Source: Actinomycetota bacterium
Lineage (GTDB): Bacteria; Actinomycetota; CADDZG01; JAHWKV01
Assembly: GCA_019347715.1 (NCBI GenBank)
Contig: JAHWKU010000001.1
Span: 1 to 64,000, forward strand
Reading direction: 5' to 3'
DNA: 64,000 nucleotides
Position 1 is the first letter of the stretch; each line of letters opens with the position of its first letter. The notes beneath the pieces were generated by a model that was not told the origin of the DNA, ran no database searches, and worked only from the letters and a program-made list of their open reading frames with translations. Below are positions 16,597-24,924 of the stretch, piece by piece. Both the position numbers and the translations under genes were made by a program.

Positions 16597-16929
16597 GTGC
16601 CAACCGGTGAGATGACCTGGACTAAGGCCGTCGTACTCGGCCTGGTCATCACGGTCGTCCTAATCATCTTCCTGGTTTTCATTCCCTCCCAGTTCATCTA
16701 CTGGTACGGCGGTCAGGAGAGCAAGGTCGTCGAGATCCTGGACAACGTAACGGGGCGAGAGTGGGATCCGTACATCGCGGTGCGCCTAAGAGACGTGATC
16801 GTGATGGGATACTCCACCACCATGTTCGCCATTCCGGTCGCAGCCACCTACTTCATCATGGAGCGCCGTCGCAGGCGCCTCGGCCTTCGGGGAGCCGAGC
16901 AACCCAAGGAATACCTGAGCGGGAAATAG
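16597..16929 (+). CDS. Two-helix membrane subunit of the cytochrome b complex operon
   Basis: 110 residues with a hydrophobic N-terminal helix, a soluble loop (WYGGQESKVVEILDNVTGRE), a second helix (MGYSTTMFAIPVAATYFIM) and a basic tail. No family is recognised. The start is chosen as GTG 16597 because a consensus -10 precedes it; ATG 16612 is an alternative. It is the first gene of the unit that continues into ferredoxin, cytochrome b and Rieske, so it is probably an accessory subunit of that complex. Confidence 0.7.
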   Translation: MPTGEMTWTKAVVLGLVITVVLIIFLVFIPSQFIYWYGGQESKVVEILDNVTGREWDPYIAVRLRDVIVMGYSTTMFAIPVAATYFIMERRRRRLGLRGAEQPKEYLSGK

Positions 16930-17325
16930 ATGGAATTCGTAGAGAAGCCGAGGCTGCGCACCGATTATGTCGCCGATGAAATAACGGCCGACTGGCTCAA
17001 GAGCGTCAGGAAGCCTCCCCGCTACATCGATTTCATCCCTGAGCTCTGCATCCTCTGCGAGGGATGCGTCGATATCTGCCCCTGGTACTGCATCTTCATG
17101 CTGGACCCGTCGATCATCGCGGAATCCGGGAGCCCCGAAGTCTCCAGAGACGTTCAGCCCAATGACATCCTTTTCGTAATTGACGATGACGCGTGTACCC
17201 GATGTAACCTCTGCGTCGAGCGCTGCCCGACTGGAGCGCTCACGATGGGCCGGCTCGAAGCCAAAAAGCCGCCAAAAGGGGCGGCCAGGGCACTCGGATC
17301 AGTCCCGGAAGAGCAAAAGACCTGA
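16930..17325 (+). CDS. 2x[4Fe-4S] ferredoxin-like subunit
   Basis: 131 residues with two classical [4Fe-4S] motifs: Cys40, 43, 46, 50 (CILCEGCVDICPW) and Cys89, 92, 95, 99 (CTRCNLCVERCPTG), separated by a 38-residue insert. No transmembrane segment, so it is cytoplasmic. It is directly before cytochrome b. Canonical bc1 and b6f complexes lack such a subunit; it could bring low-potential electrons to, or take them from, the cytochrome b on the cytoplasmic side. NuoI-like proteins have similar clusters but a different context. Confidence 0.88.
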   Translation: MEFVEKPRLRTDYVADEITADWLKSVRKPPRYIDFIPELCILCEGCVDICPWYCIFMLDPSIIAESGSPEVSRDVQPNDILFVIDDDACTRCNLCVERCPTGALTMGRLEAKKPPKGAARALGSVPEEQKT

Positions 17326-17339
17326 GATAAGGAGCAAGG

Positions 17340-18146
17340 TTGGCGACCAAGGCACCAGAGAAGAAAGCACCAGAGAAGAAGACCGGCTTCCCCAAGCCGG
17401 GCGAGATTCTCGGCGAACAGTGGGACAAGTTCAGAGAAGCTCAGCTATGGAAGTCCATCTTCCGTCCGGGATCCATCTTCAGGAAAGGCCACCAGGACTC
17501 CCCCAAGAGCCGGGCGTACGTGGTGATGAACAACGTGCTCTACCACCTGCATCCGGTGAAGGTAAAGCGACACGGGATCAAGCTCTCGTACACTCTTTGT
17601 CTTGGGGGGCTGTCCTTCTTCCTATTCATCTTCCTAACGATCACGGGCATCTTCCTGATGTTCTTCTACAGGCCCTCCACCGAAGTCGTGTACGCCGACA
17701 TGACGGCTCTTCACACCCAGGTCGCCTTCGGGCAGCTAGTGAGGAACCTGCATAGGTGGGGTGCGCATCTCATGACCGTGACGGTCTTCCTGCATATGGC
17801 ACGGGTGTTCTATACCGGTGCCTACAAGCCCCCGCGGGAGTTCAACTGGATCGTTGGGGTCATCCTTCTGCTGGTCACCGTTCTGCTTGCCTTCAGCGGC
17901 TACCTGTTGCCATGGGATCAGCTGGCCATCTGGGCTGTGACCGTCGGTACACAGTTCGCTCTGGAGTCTCCCGTTGTCGGGAGAGAGGCATACTTCGTTT
18001 TCGTTGGTGGAGGCCAGATCGGCGCGACCACTCTTATCCGCTGGTACACACTTCATGTGCTCTTCCTTCCTTTCATCATCGTTCTTTTCATGGCCGTTCA
18101 CTTCTGGAGAGTTCGTAAGGATGGTGGAATCTCGGGGCCGTTGTAG
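17340..18146 (+). CDS. Cytochrome b6-type subunit (N-terminal half of cytochrome b)
   Basis: 268 residues. After a basic N-terminal extension come four helices with heme ligands His138 and His152 (NLHRWGAHLMTVTVFLH) and His239 and His254. The 14/15 spacing and the ending GISGPL are those of cytochrome b6. The position of the b6 cysteine that binds the extra heme c(n) is Leu95, so that heme is probably absent. Start is TTG 17340 with AAGGAG 5 nt upstream. It pairs with the split C-terminal subunit that follows. Confidence 0.92.
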   Translation: MATKAPEKKAPEKKTGFPKPGEILGEQWDKFREAQLWKSIFRPGSIFRKGHQDSPKSRAYVVMNNVLYHLHPVKVKRHGIKLSYTLCLGGLSFFLFIFLTITGIFLMFFYRPSTEVVYADMTALHTQVAFGQLVRNLHRWGAHLMTVTVFLHMARVFYTGAYKPPREFNWIVGVILLLVTVLLAFSGYLLPWDQLAIWAVTVGTQFALESPVVGREAYFVFVGGGQIGATTLIRWYTLHVLFLPFIIVLFMAVHFWRVRKDGGISGPL

Positions 18147-18161
18147 CGGCTTCGATTAGCT

Positions 18162-19061
18162 ATGGCCGAGTCGCCGGACGAGGTATACGAGCGGGTACTC
18201 GCCGAGGAGAAGGACAAAGGGTCTTCTCCTCCGGTAGCCGAAGCGCGGGCCAAGGCCGCACGCCACCGGGCCCGGAAGGGACTTCCTACCGATCCGGCCG
18301 AAGCGGCGAAGGCAGAAGCAGCGGCCAAGCCTGCGTCCGACCAAGCATCGGCCGGAGAGCAGGAGCCCAAAGCCGAAGAGGCAGCGGAGACCACCGAGGA
18401 AAAACCCGCAGAAGCTCCGTCAGAGGAGAAGCCGGCGGCTGCAGTCGCCAAGACCCCGGCAGCCCAAGCCGCCCCCGCCGCACAGGCAGAGGGCGCGCCG
18501 AAAGGACGGGGCGCGGCAGCAAGAGCTGCGAGGTCTGCGGCCGGAGGCCAGATCGCCCCCGAGCGCATGCAGCGCCTGCTAGCGGTCGTGAAGCCAGAAG
18601 CCATCCAGCGGGTGGAAAGAGAACCGATAGACCGGGTGAACACCTGGCCACATCTCATGGCAGCCGAGGCCGTAGCTCTGCTGGCGGTGACGGTGTTCCT
18701 GATGCTGTTCTCGGCGTTCATCAATGCACCGTTTAGGGAAATGGCGAACATCAACCAGACGCCCAACCCTTCGAAGGCTCCTTGGTACTTCCTGGGCCTT
18801 CAGGAGCTGCTCCGCTACTTCCATCCCCAGGTGGCAGGGGTACTCATTCCGCAATGGCTGATAGTTGGGTTCTTTGCCACCCCATACATCGACCGCAACC
18901 CTTCGAACAAGCCGAATGACCGAAAGCTGGCCATAGTCATGTTCACCATCTATCTGATGTTCTTCGCGGTCCTCACGATCGTCGGATCGCTTTTCCGGGG
19001 GCCGGGTTTCAACTGGATCTATCCGTGGCAGATCCCAATAGTGAGGATCTTCGAGTTCTGA
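18162..19061 (+). CDS. Cytochrome b C-terminal (subunit IV-like) protein with N-terminal module and linker
   Basis: 299 residues. An N-terminal module (1-52) nearly matching the protein at 6545-7282 is followed by an Ala/Pro/Glu linker containing SEEKPAAA (about 53-130), then the quinol-site half of cytochrome b with three helices (about 160-290). The quinol-site motif reads APWYFLGLQELLRYF, a variant of PEWY found in some bacterial cytochrome b subunits. It lies 15 nt after the b6-type gene and completes the split cytochrome b. Confidence 0.88.
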   Translation: MAESPDEVYERVLAEEKDKGSSPPVAEARAKAARHRARKGLPTDPAEAAKAEAAAKPASDQASAGEQEPKAEEAAETTEEKPAEAPSEEKPAAAVAKTPAAQAAPAAQAEGAPKGRGAAARAARSAAGGQIAPERMQRLLAVVKPEAIQRVEREPIDRVNTWPHLMAAEAVALLAVTVFLMLFSAFINAPFREMANINQTPNPSKAPWYFLGLQELLRYFHPQVAGVLIPQWLIVGFFATPYIDRNPSNKPNDRKLAIVMFTIYLMFFAVLTIVGSLFRGPGFNWIYPWQIPIVRIFEF

Positions 19062-19077
19062 TGAGAAAGGGAGCGCT

Positions 19078-19881
19078 TTGAGTCCGCAAGTGATCGCTGG
19101 TCTGGTCGTAGTGGCAACCGTTGCCGCCTGGGCCGGATTCATGGCCTACGTGGTACTGGGCAAGAAGCGCCCTGAGGAACAGTTCGCCGACGAGCCGTCG
19201 CAGGAATTGGTTGGGGCCAGGACTGCTGCAACTGCGCCGGGTTACGTGGTCGAGCTCGAAGTCCCTGAGCCGGCGCCTAGAGCCAGAAGGATCGACGAAG
19301 ACGTAAGAGGAGTAAGCCGTCGGAAGTTCCTGAACCTGGCGTGGTTCACGGCACTTGGCATCGGAACCCTGAACTTCCTTCTTGCCTCACTCGACTTCAT
19401 GTGGCCAAGGCTGCGCGGCGGATTCGGGGCCAGCATCACCGTCGATCTCTCCCTCGACGAGCTGCGCAACTACGTCGACCAGCGCCAGGAGCCGTACTTC
19501 GTCTCGGACGGCCGCTTCTTCATCGCCTTTTATCAGGGCGATCCAGCGGAAGCCGAGGACATACCGGCATATAAGCAGGCCAACACTCCCCAGACAGGTG
19601 TTCTCGCTTTGTATCGAAAGTGCGTTCACCTCGGATGCAGCGTTCCGTGGTGCCATCCGTCGCAGTGGTTCGAATGCCCTTGTCACGGTTCGAAGTACTC
19701 GGTCACTGGTGAGTACCGAGACGGCCCGGCCCCCCGCGGTCTCGACCGTTTCCCGGTAGAGATCCGCGGCCAGCAGGTCGTGGTCGACACCTCAACGCTC
19801 ATCACGGGGCCCCCGAGAGGCACGACGACCTCACAGCCTCAGCCCGAGGGCGAGCATTGCGTGACCGTTGCCTCGGAATGA
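19078..19881 (+). CDS. Rieske iron-sulfur protein
   Basis: 267 residues with an N-terminal helix (about 4-26), a linker, and a second helix preceded by SRRKFLNLAWF (twin-arginine-like, about 80-90). The Rieske domain has ligands Cys182/His184 (CVHLGC) and Cys200/His203 (CPCHGSKYS), with Cys187 and Cys202 as the disulfide pair. The start is TTG 19078 with AAGGGAG upstream. It is the high-potential electron acceptor of the cytochrome b complex. Confidence 0.93.
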   Translation: MSPQVIAGLVVVATVAAWAGFMAYVVLGKKRPEEQFADEPSQELVGARTAATAPGYVVELEVPEPAPRARRIDEDVRGVSRRKFLNLAWFTALGIGTLNFLLASLDFMWPRLRGGFGASITVDLSLDELRNYVDQRQEPYFVSDGRFFIAFYQGDPAEAEDIPAYKQANTPQTGVLALYRKCVHLGCSVPWCHPSQWFECPCHGSKYSVTGEYRDGPAPRGLDRFPVEIRGQQVVVDTSTLITGPPRGTTTSQPQPEGEHCVTVASE

Positions 19882-19909
19882 TCGGAAGCTTCGTATTTAA
19901 TACCCCGGT

Positions 19910-20875
19910 ATGAGACCCGAAGCTGTCGCGTACATCATCGTCATCGGAGCCTTGATTGTCGGCGCCGCCGTTCTGCTGCGGGTGGCCGGCCGGCGGTCTG
20001 CTGCGCCCGGCCCCAAGGTAGAAAAGGTTCCGGCCGCGCTCAGGCCAGGCGACCCCGACGACGTCCTGGAGAGCGACAGGCTCGGCAAGATCCAATGGCT
20101 CGGGGCTGCGATGTCCATCGCCTTTGCAGCATTCATCGCCATCTACTGGCTGCAGGAGGCCGGACGGATGCGCGGCAAGGAGGAGTTGTTTTTGGAGATC
20201 TCGGTCGAGCGCGGGGCCGCTTACTACCAAGCGGGCGAAGGGACGGTTGAAGGTGCTGCCGTGGTCGGACTCGACTGCGCCAGATGCCACGGCAAAGATC
20301 TGGAAGGGGGAGAGAACACTTTCTTCGACCCGACTCAGGGAGCCCAGCGCACGGTTGCGGTCCCAGAGCTAAGGGGAGTGTTCGCACGCTACGACACTCC
20401 GCCGCCTGGATACGGAGACGCTGAGGAATACATACTCGCCACCATCGAGCGGGGGCGGACCGACGGCATCATTGGCGTCCCTTACGACATGCCCAACTGG
20501 AGCAATAAGTACGGAGGGCCTCTCACCGAACAGCAGATCGCCGACCTGGTGAACTTCCTCAAGTCCGTGCAGGGAACCGGGGGCGAAGACGATGGGGCCG
20601 AGCCGACGCTCGACGGCAAGGCGATCTTCGATCAAAACTGTGCGCCCTGCCACGGCATCGGAGGAGCCGGTGGGGTGGGCCCGGCCTTCGTCGGAGGCAG
20701 TGCCGCCACGCAGTTCCCGGACATCGAGGATCACATAGAGTTCGTGAAGATGGGATCGCAACGCGGCGTGCCATACGGCACCTCGGGACAAGGCACGGGC
20801 GGGATGCCGCCGTGGCAAGGCAGATTGACCGATGAGCAGATTAGAGCCGTCGTCGAATACGAGAGGAGCCTCTAG
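19910..20875 (+). CDS. Membrane-anchored diheme cytochrome c
   Basis: 321 residues with two N-terminal helices (about 6-24 and 63-82) and two cytochrome c domains: CARCH near 122-126 and CAPCH near 244-248. Probable axial methionines are in YDMPNW and GGMPPW. It follows the Rieske gene and takes the place of cytochrome c1/QcrC. Its hemes would be attached by the ccm system encoded upstream. Confidence 0.9.
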   Translation: MRPEAVAYIIVIGALIVGAAVLLRVAGRRSAAPGPKVEKVPAALRPGDPDDVLESDRLGKIQWLGAAMSIAFAAFIAIYWLQEAGRMRGKEELFLEISVERGAAYYQAGEGTVEGAAVVGLDCARCHGKDLEGGENTFFDPTQGAQRTVAVPELRGVFARYDTPPPGYGDAEEYILATIERGRTDGIIGVPYDMPNWSNKYGGPLTEQQIADLVNFLKSVQGTGGEDDGAEPTLDGKAIFDQNCAPCHGIGGAGGVGPAFVGGSAATQFPDIEDHIEFVKMGSQRGVPYGTSGQGTGGMPPWQGRLTDEQIRAVVEYERSL

Positions 20876-21927
20876 TGCTGCTCTCGTTGGCTCCCTACCT
20901 CGTACTGGCTGCTGAGTCCGCCGAGACCGCCACCAATACCAACCTGCTGATAAGGGGCCTGCTGGCGCTATCCATCGCCGTGGTCTTTTTGATCGGAAGC
21001 GTTTGGCTGCTGCTTTCCTTGGTCATCGGGGTTCGAATGGGTTACCTGGTGATGGGCTCGGTTCTCTTCGGAGTGATCGTCGTCCTCTCGCTTATCTGGA
21101 CGGTTACGGCGCTCGGACCCGTCAACCCGGAGACGACCTGGTTTGGAGCGGGGGTCGGACCAAACGTGGCTCAGCTCAGTCACGGTGGGGAGACCTTCGA
21201 TGCTTCTGACTACCCATCCGAGCAGTGGCAGGAACCCCGCCGCGGTGAGCACCTCGCCGACCTCGAAGGCTCACAGGACACTCTCGCGGAGCGCGCCAAT
21301 GCCCTTCCCGTCATGCAAGCCTTTGTCTCGCAGGCGATCAACCCGGAGGCCCAGCAAGAGATCGCCGACTCGATCACAGGACCGATAGGGCTCGAGGCCG
21401 GTAACTTCGAGATAGTCGATCTCCGGTTCAAGGAGGCCTCGGTAGAGGGCAAGGAATCGCTCATCGGGATGGCACGGGCGGTTCCCTCCGAGCGACTCCT
21501 GACTCAAGGTGTAGGAGAAGATGAGTGGACCGTCGAAAGCTATCTCGTTTCCCCCGGGGACCAGGTGAGCGAGGGAGACCCGGTTCTCAGGGCCACGAGG
21601 GAGGGAGCATCTCCTCAAGTCGTAACCGCCTCTTCCTCGGGAACGATAGTCAGTCTGGGTCAAAGGGAAGGAGACCGCATCAAAGACGGAACTCCGATCG
21701 CGACAGCCGACGTCTCGGGCCAGGCAGGGGCCCCCGATCCGGTGGAAGTTGGAGCGGTGCGCGTGAAGGGCTTCCCTCGCAAGCCTGCGATCATCTACCT
21801 CATCGTTTCGACGCTCCTCTTCGCTCTGCACATGGGACTTCTTAGAAACGCTGAGAGAGCACGCCGACCCAAAAAGAGGGAACCGGAAGAGCCGGGCGAG
21901 AGAAAAGAGCTCGTAGCCGCTCCCTGA
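20875..21927 (+). CDS. Membrane protein with barrel-sandwich (lipoyl/HlyD-like) domain in the cytochrome b complex operon
   Basis: 350 residues. Two N-terminal helices (about 26-50 and 55-80), an extracytoplasmic region, then a biotinyl/lipoyl-like fold (ESYLVSPGDQVSEGDPVL and GTIVSLGQREGDRIKDGTPI, about 215-275), then a last helix (about 302-322) and basic tail. The loop that would carry a modified lysine has none, so it is probably structural, as in HlyD. The start is GTG overlapping the cytochrome c stop (TAGTG). Its role in the complex is not known. Confidence 0.72.
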   Translation: MLLSLAPYLVLAAESAETATNTNLLIRGLLALSIAVVFLIGSVWLLLSLVIGVRMGYLVMGSVLFGVIVVLSLIWTVTALGPVNPETTWFGAGVGPNVAQLSHGGETFDASDYPSEQWQEPRRGEHLADLEGSQDTLAERANALPVMQAFVSQAINPEAQQEIADSITGPIGLEAGNFEIVDLRFKEASVEGKESLIGMARAVPSERLLTQGVGEDEWTVESYLVSPGDQVSEGDPVLRATREGASPQVVTASSSGTIVSLGQREGDRIKDGTPIATADVSGQAGAPDPVEVGAVRVKGFPRKPAIIYLIVSTLLFALHMGLLRNAERARRPKKREPEEPGERKELVAAP

Positions 21928-21928
21928 G

Positions 21929-22597
21929 TTATTTCACGAGACGGGCAGCGTCGAGAACCTTGGTGCGTCCGAGGTAGTAACTCAAGATCTGCAGTTCCAT
22001 CGACAGATCGACCTTTCGGATCGACACATCGCTTGGAGCATTGATCAGCTGCGGAGCGAAGTTGAGAATCGACTTCACTCCCGCCTCTACCAGCAGGTCT
22101 GCGACTTCCTGAGCGGCAGCGGCCGGCGTGGCAATGATGGCGATAGAGATCCCCTCTGTTCCCACCACTTCCTTCAACTCGCTCATATGGCGAACGCTCA
22201 GACCGGCTGCTTTCTCGCCAACCTTGCGAGGATCGGCGTCGAATAGGGCTGCGATTCGAAACCCTCTTTCTGTAAATCCCCGATAGTTGGCGAGCGCATG
22301 GCCCAAGTTACCGAAGCCGACGATGGCAACAGCCCAGTCGGAAGTGAGCCCGAGCTCTCTCGAGATTTGAAGCATCAGGATCTCGACGTCGTATCCAACG
22401 CCCCGGGTGCCGTATGACCCGAGGTGGGAAAGGTCCTTGCGGACCTTGGCTGCATTCACGCCTGACAGTTCCGCGAGACGGTCGGAAGAGACGGTCTTCT
22501 CCCCCTGTTCGGTCACCTCGACGAGGATACGAAGGTAAAGAGGGAGCCTCGAAACGGTGGCCTCTGGGATATTCCTTGGGCTCGTAAGCCGCGCCAT
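21929..22597 (-). CDS. rex: Redox-sensing transcriptional repressor Rex
   Basis: Senses the NADH/NAD+ ratio and represses respiratory and fermentative genes when NADH is low. A winged helix (LPLYLRILVEVTEQGEKTVS, SSDRLAELSGVNAAKVRKDL) is followed by a Rossmann domain (IVGFGNLGHALANY). 222 residues from ATG 22595-22597. It converges 1 bp from the end of the cytochrome b complex operon, which is a plausible target, as is nuo. Confidence 0.95.
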   Translation of the reverse strand: MARLTSPRNIPEATVSRLPLYLRILVEVTEQGEKTVSSDRLAELSGVNAAKVRKDLSHLGSYGTRGVGYDVEILMLQISRELGLTSDWAVAIVGFGNLGHALANYRGFTERGFRIAALFDADPRKVGEKAAGLSVRHMSELKEVVGTEGISIAIIATPAAAAQEVADLLVEAGVKSILNFAPQLINAPSDVSIRKVDLSMELQILSYYLGRTKVLDAARLVK

Positions 22598-22605
22598 GCG
22601 AGCGT

Positions 22606-22634
22606 ATCTTAAGGCTCGATTCACAAGTGCACAA
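22606..22634 (-). promoter_or_regulatory. rex promoter, leaderless, with Rex-like half-site
   Basis: On the minus strand TTGTGC (22634-22629), 17-nt spacer, TAAGAT (22611-22606), then 8 nt to the ATG. The spacer contains TTGTGAA, half of the Rex consensus TTGTGAANNNNTTCACAA; the other half is not conserved, so autoregulation is only a possibility. Confidence 0.5.
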
Positions 22635-22659
22635 GCACCGTGATGCCCACTAGTGGCTC

Positions 22660-22890
22660 TCAGAGGTTCGGGATCGTCTCCTCGATCAGTTCCGCTACGT
22701 CCATTCCTGTGTGAAAGATGATCCGGCCCCCGGCCTCGATCACAGGCACGAACTTGCCGTGCTCGGCCTCGAGGGAGGCGTCCTCGGAAACGTCTACGTC
22801 GTCGAAGGTGACTCCTGCAGCCTCCAGCTCGAGTCGTACCCGGTCGCACTCGGGACACCCGGGCCTCGAGTAAAGGACGAGATCGCTCAC
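22660..22890 (-). CDS. Glutaredoxin-like protein
   Basis: 76 residues with an N-terminal redox motif SRPGCPECDRVR and a thioredoxin-like ending (FVPVIEAGGRIIFHTG). It starts with GTG 22890 overlapping the ccdA stop. It is cytoplasmic (no signal). Together with CcdA and the TlpA-like protein it forms a thiol-redox operon. Confidence 0.8.
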   Translation of the reverse strand: MSDLVLYSRPGCPECDRVRLELEAAGVTFDDVDVSEDASLEAEHGKFVPVIEAGGRIIFHTGMDVAELIEETIPNL

Positions 22891-23627
22891 AAGGAGTTCC
22901 AGAAGTCGAGACCGGATGCTTCCATGGCTTTCTGTATGAAGGCCGAGACCAAAAACACTTTGTTGAACACAAATAACAGCCCCACGGCGATCAGCAAGAC
23001 CCCGCTCGATCGCATTATCAAGATCTGCCGTCGACGGACCCATTCGAGTGCACCCATCAGCTTGGATACGCCCAGAGCCGCAAGGATGAAAGGGATTCCA
23101 AGGCCCAGCGAATAAATCAGCAAAAGCAGCGCCCCTCTGCCCGGGGTCTGTTCGACAGCGGCGACTCCGAGGGCGACTCCGAGGGCCGGACCGATACATG
23201 GAGTCCATCCAAACCCAAAGCCAAATCCCAGAAGGAAGGCGCCGGGGATCGTTTGGGCAGGCTTCGCTTCGAGCTTCTTGGTGTAGTAGAGCCACGGAAG
23301 AGGAATCACTCCGAGAAATGCAAGACCCATAAAGATGATCAGGACCCCGCTGACTCTTGTGAGAACGTCTTGATTCTGGATCAGAAACCCCCCGATAGCA
23401 CTTGCGGCCATGCCGAGCGCCACGAACACCACCGTGAACCCTGCCACGAAGACGGCTGCCGGAACGACCAAACTGGTGGGACGCGCACCTCCGCTGCGGA
23501 TCATGTCCACCGAAGTGGCGCCCGTGTACGCGAGGTATCCGGGTACCAATGGCAACACGCACGGCGACAGAAACGAAGCCAGCCCAGCGATGAAGACGAT
23601 GGGAATGCCGACTGCGGATGTTTCCAT
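22887..23627 (-). CDS. ccdA: Cytochrome c biogenesis thiol transporter CcdA
   Basis: 246 residues, six helices. The two redox cysteines are in FLSPCVLPLVPGYLAY (helix 1) and GFGWTPCIGPALG (helix 4). It moves reducing equivalents from cytoplasmic thioredoxin to extracytoplasmic thiol carriers such as the upstream TlpA-like protein, keeping cytochrome c heme-site cysteines reduced. Confidence 0.93.
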   Translation of the reverse strand: METSAVGIPIVFIAGLASFLSPCVLPLVPGYLAYTGATSVDMIRSGGARPTSLVVPAAVFVAGFTVVFVALGMAASAIGGFLIQNQDVLTRVSGVLIIFMGLAFLGVIPLPWLYYTKKLEAKPAQTIPGAFLLGFGFGFGWTPCIGPALGVALGVAAVEQTPGRGALLLLIYSLGLGIPFILAALGVSKLMGALEWVRRRQILIMRSSGVLLIAVGLLFVFNKVFLVSAFIQKAMEASGLDFWNSL

Positions 23628-23632
23628 TTTCG

Positions 23633-24202
23633 CTAGCTCCCCGGCTCGGATAGCAGGTCGTTGATCCGCGCCCTCAGCTCGGCTGCAGTCATCGGACCGT
23701 ACACCACATCGGCGACGGTTCCGTCACGGGCTATGAAGAACGACTCCGGATAGGCCCTGACGCCGTAACGGGAACTGATCTCTCCCGAGGCATCCCGAAC
23801 ATTCGTGTACTCGAGCTCGTGGCGTAAGAGGTATTGCTCCGCGTCGTCCTTCAGGTCCTCCGAGTTAACACCAAGGAAGATAACGTCGGTGCTGGAAAAC
23901 TCCTCATGCGCAGCCCTTAGATCCGGCGCTTCTTCTATGCATGGTATGCACCAGGATGCCCAGAAGTTGACGAACACGGGCCGTCCGCGGAAATCGGAAA
24001 GCGAGACCTGGTTACCATCGAAGCTAACGGCAGAGAAGTCTGGGGCAGGCTGACCCGCGAAGACCCTGGAGGTCTTGCCCACAGTTGCCCACGCGATAAC
24101 CGCCACGAAGATAAGAGGCACGGCTGCGAAAGAAAGCTTCTTCGCAAGACCGGAACGCTTCGAAGTCTCGAGTTCGGTCTCGGAAGACCGCATTTTGATC
24201 AC
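23633..24202 (-). CDS. TlpA/ResA-like membrane-anchored thioredoxin
   Basis: About 189 residues: an N-terminal anchor (about 23-43) and a thioredoxin fold with active site FWASWCIPCIEEAP and the cis-proline region RAYPESFFI. GTG 24202 overlaps the preceding stop; ATG 24193 is an in-frame alternative. It probably reduces CcmH or apocytochrome thiols with electrons from CcdA, 5 nt downstream. Confidence 0.9.
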   Translation of the reverse strand: MIKMRSSETELETSKRSGLAKKLSFAAVPLIFVAVIAWATVGKTSRVFAGQPAPDFSAVSFDGNQVSLSDFRGRPVFVNFWASWCIPCIEEAPDLRAAHEEFSSTDVIFLGVNSEDLKDDAEQYLLRHELEYTNVRDASGEISSRYGVRAYPESFFIARDGTVADVVYGPMTAAELRARINDLLSEPGS

Positions 24203-24903
24203 GACTCTCCAGACGCAGCAGGAGAGGCCTGATCCGCTGCATTGGTCCTGGTCTTGAGAAATCCCCAGAACATCAGCGAGACACCGACGAGGAGACCGAT
24301 CGCGAAGATCGCCCCCTGACCGTAGCGCGCGGCTCCGCTTCCCACCGCGACCACAAAGGTTCCGGCTGCTATCAGGATGTTGGCCGTTGCGAGCCTCTTG
24401 AGCCGCGGCTCGTTTGACCGGGCCATTCGCCATGCAGACCAAAGAGCCCCTATGACAACGATGAAGAACCCCGTGAACGAGTAGTACCGCGAGAGAAGCC
24501 TGACATTCTCCGGCATCACCGATCCCGCCGATGGGATCCCTTCAGCGCCGAGGGCCGGAAGGTTGATCTCAGCAGAGAAAACCGCACCAGCCGCGTAGAT
24601 CGAAGCAATCGTGATGATTACAGCCACCGCATGTCCAACCTTACGAGGTCCGAGGAGATAGATGGTGCCAAGAGCGAGCACCGGGACATTCACGATGGCA
24701 CCGAAGAGGTAGTAGATCTGGAACCAGGTGGAAGTCCAGCGGTCCAGTATCCCGATTCCGGCAGCGAACGACGCTACCGCGAACATCATCAGGGCGATCG
24801 CCCACGCCAGTTGGTGCGGGCGCTGCCTGGACAGCCATTGCTGCGCCATGAGAGCGGAGAAAACGGCGCTCACGACCGCTGCGAGGATTGGAAAGATCCA
24901 CAT
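24199..24903 (-). CDS. Seven-helix membrane protein of unknown function
   Basis: 234 residues with about seven evenly spaced hydrophobic helices and a short polar tail. No family recognised and no obvious cofactor motif. A good ribosome-binding site (AGGGGAG) lies 7 nt before the ATG. It overlaps the TlpA-like gene by 4 nt, so a link to thiol or cytochrome assembly is possible, but it could equally be transcribed with the acyl-CoA synthetase 21 bp upstream. Confidence 0.65.
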   Translation of the reverse strand: MWIFPILAAVVSAVFSALMAQQWLSRQRPHQLAWAIALMMFAVASFAAGIGILDRWTSTWFQIYYLFGAIVNVPVLALGTIYLLGPRKVGHAVAVIITIASIYAAGAVFSAEINLPALGAEGIPSAGSVMPENVRLLSRYYSFTGFFIVVIGALWSAWRMARSNEPRLKRLATANILIAAGTFVVAVGSGAARYGQGAIFAIGLLVGVSLMFWGFLKTRTNAADQASPAASGES

Positions 24904-24924
24904 TTCAGTACTCCCCTTCCACGC

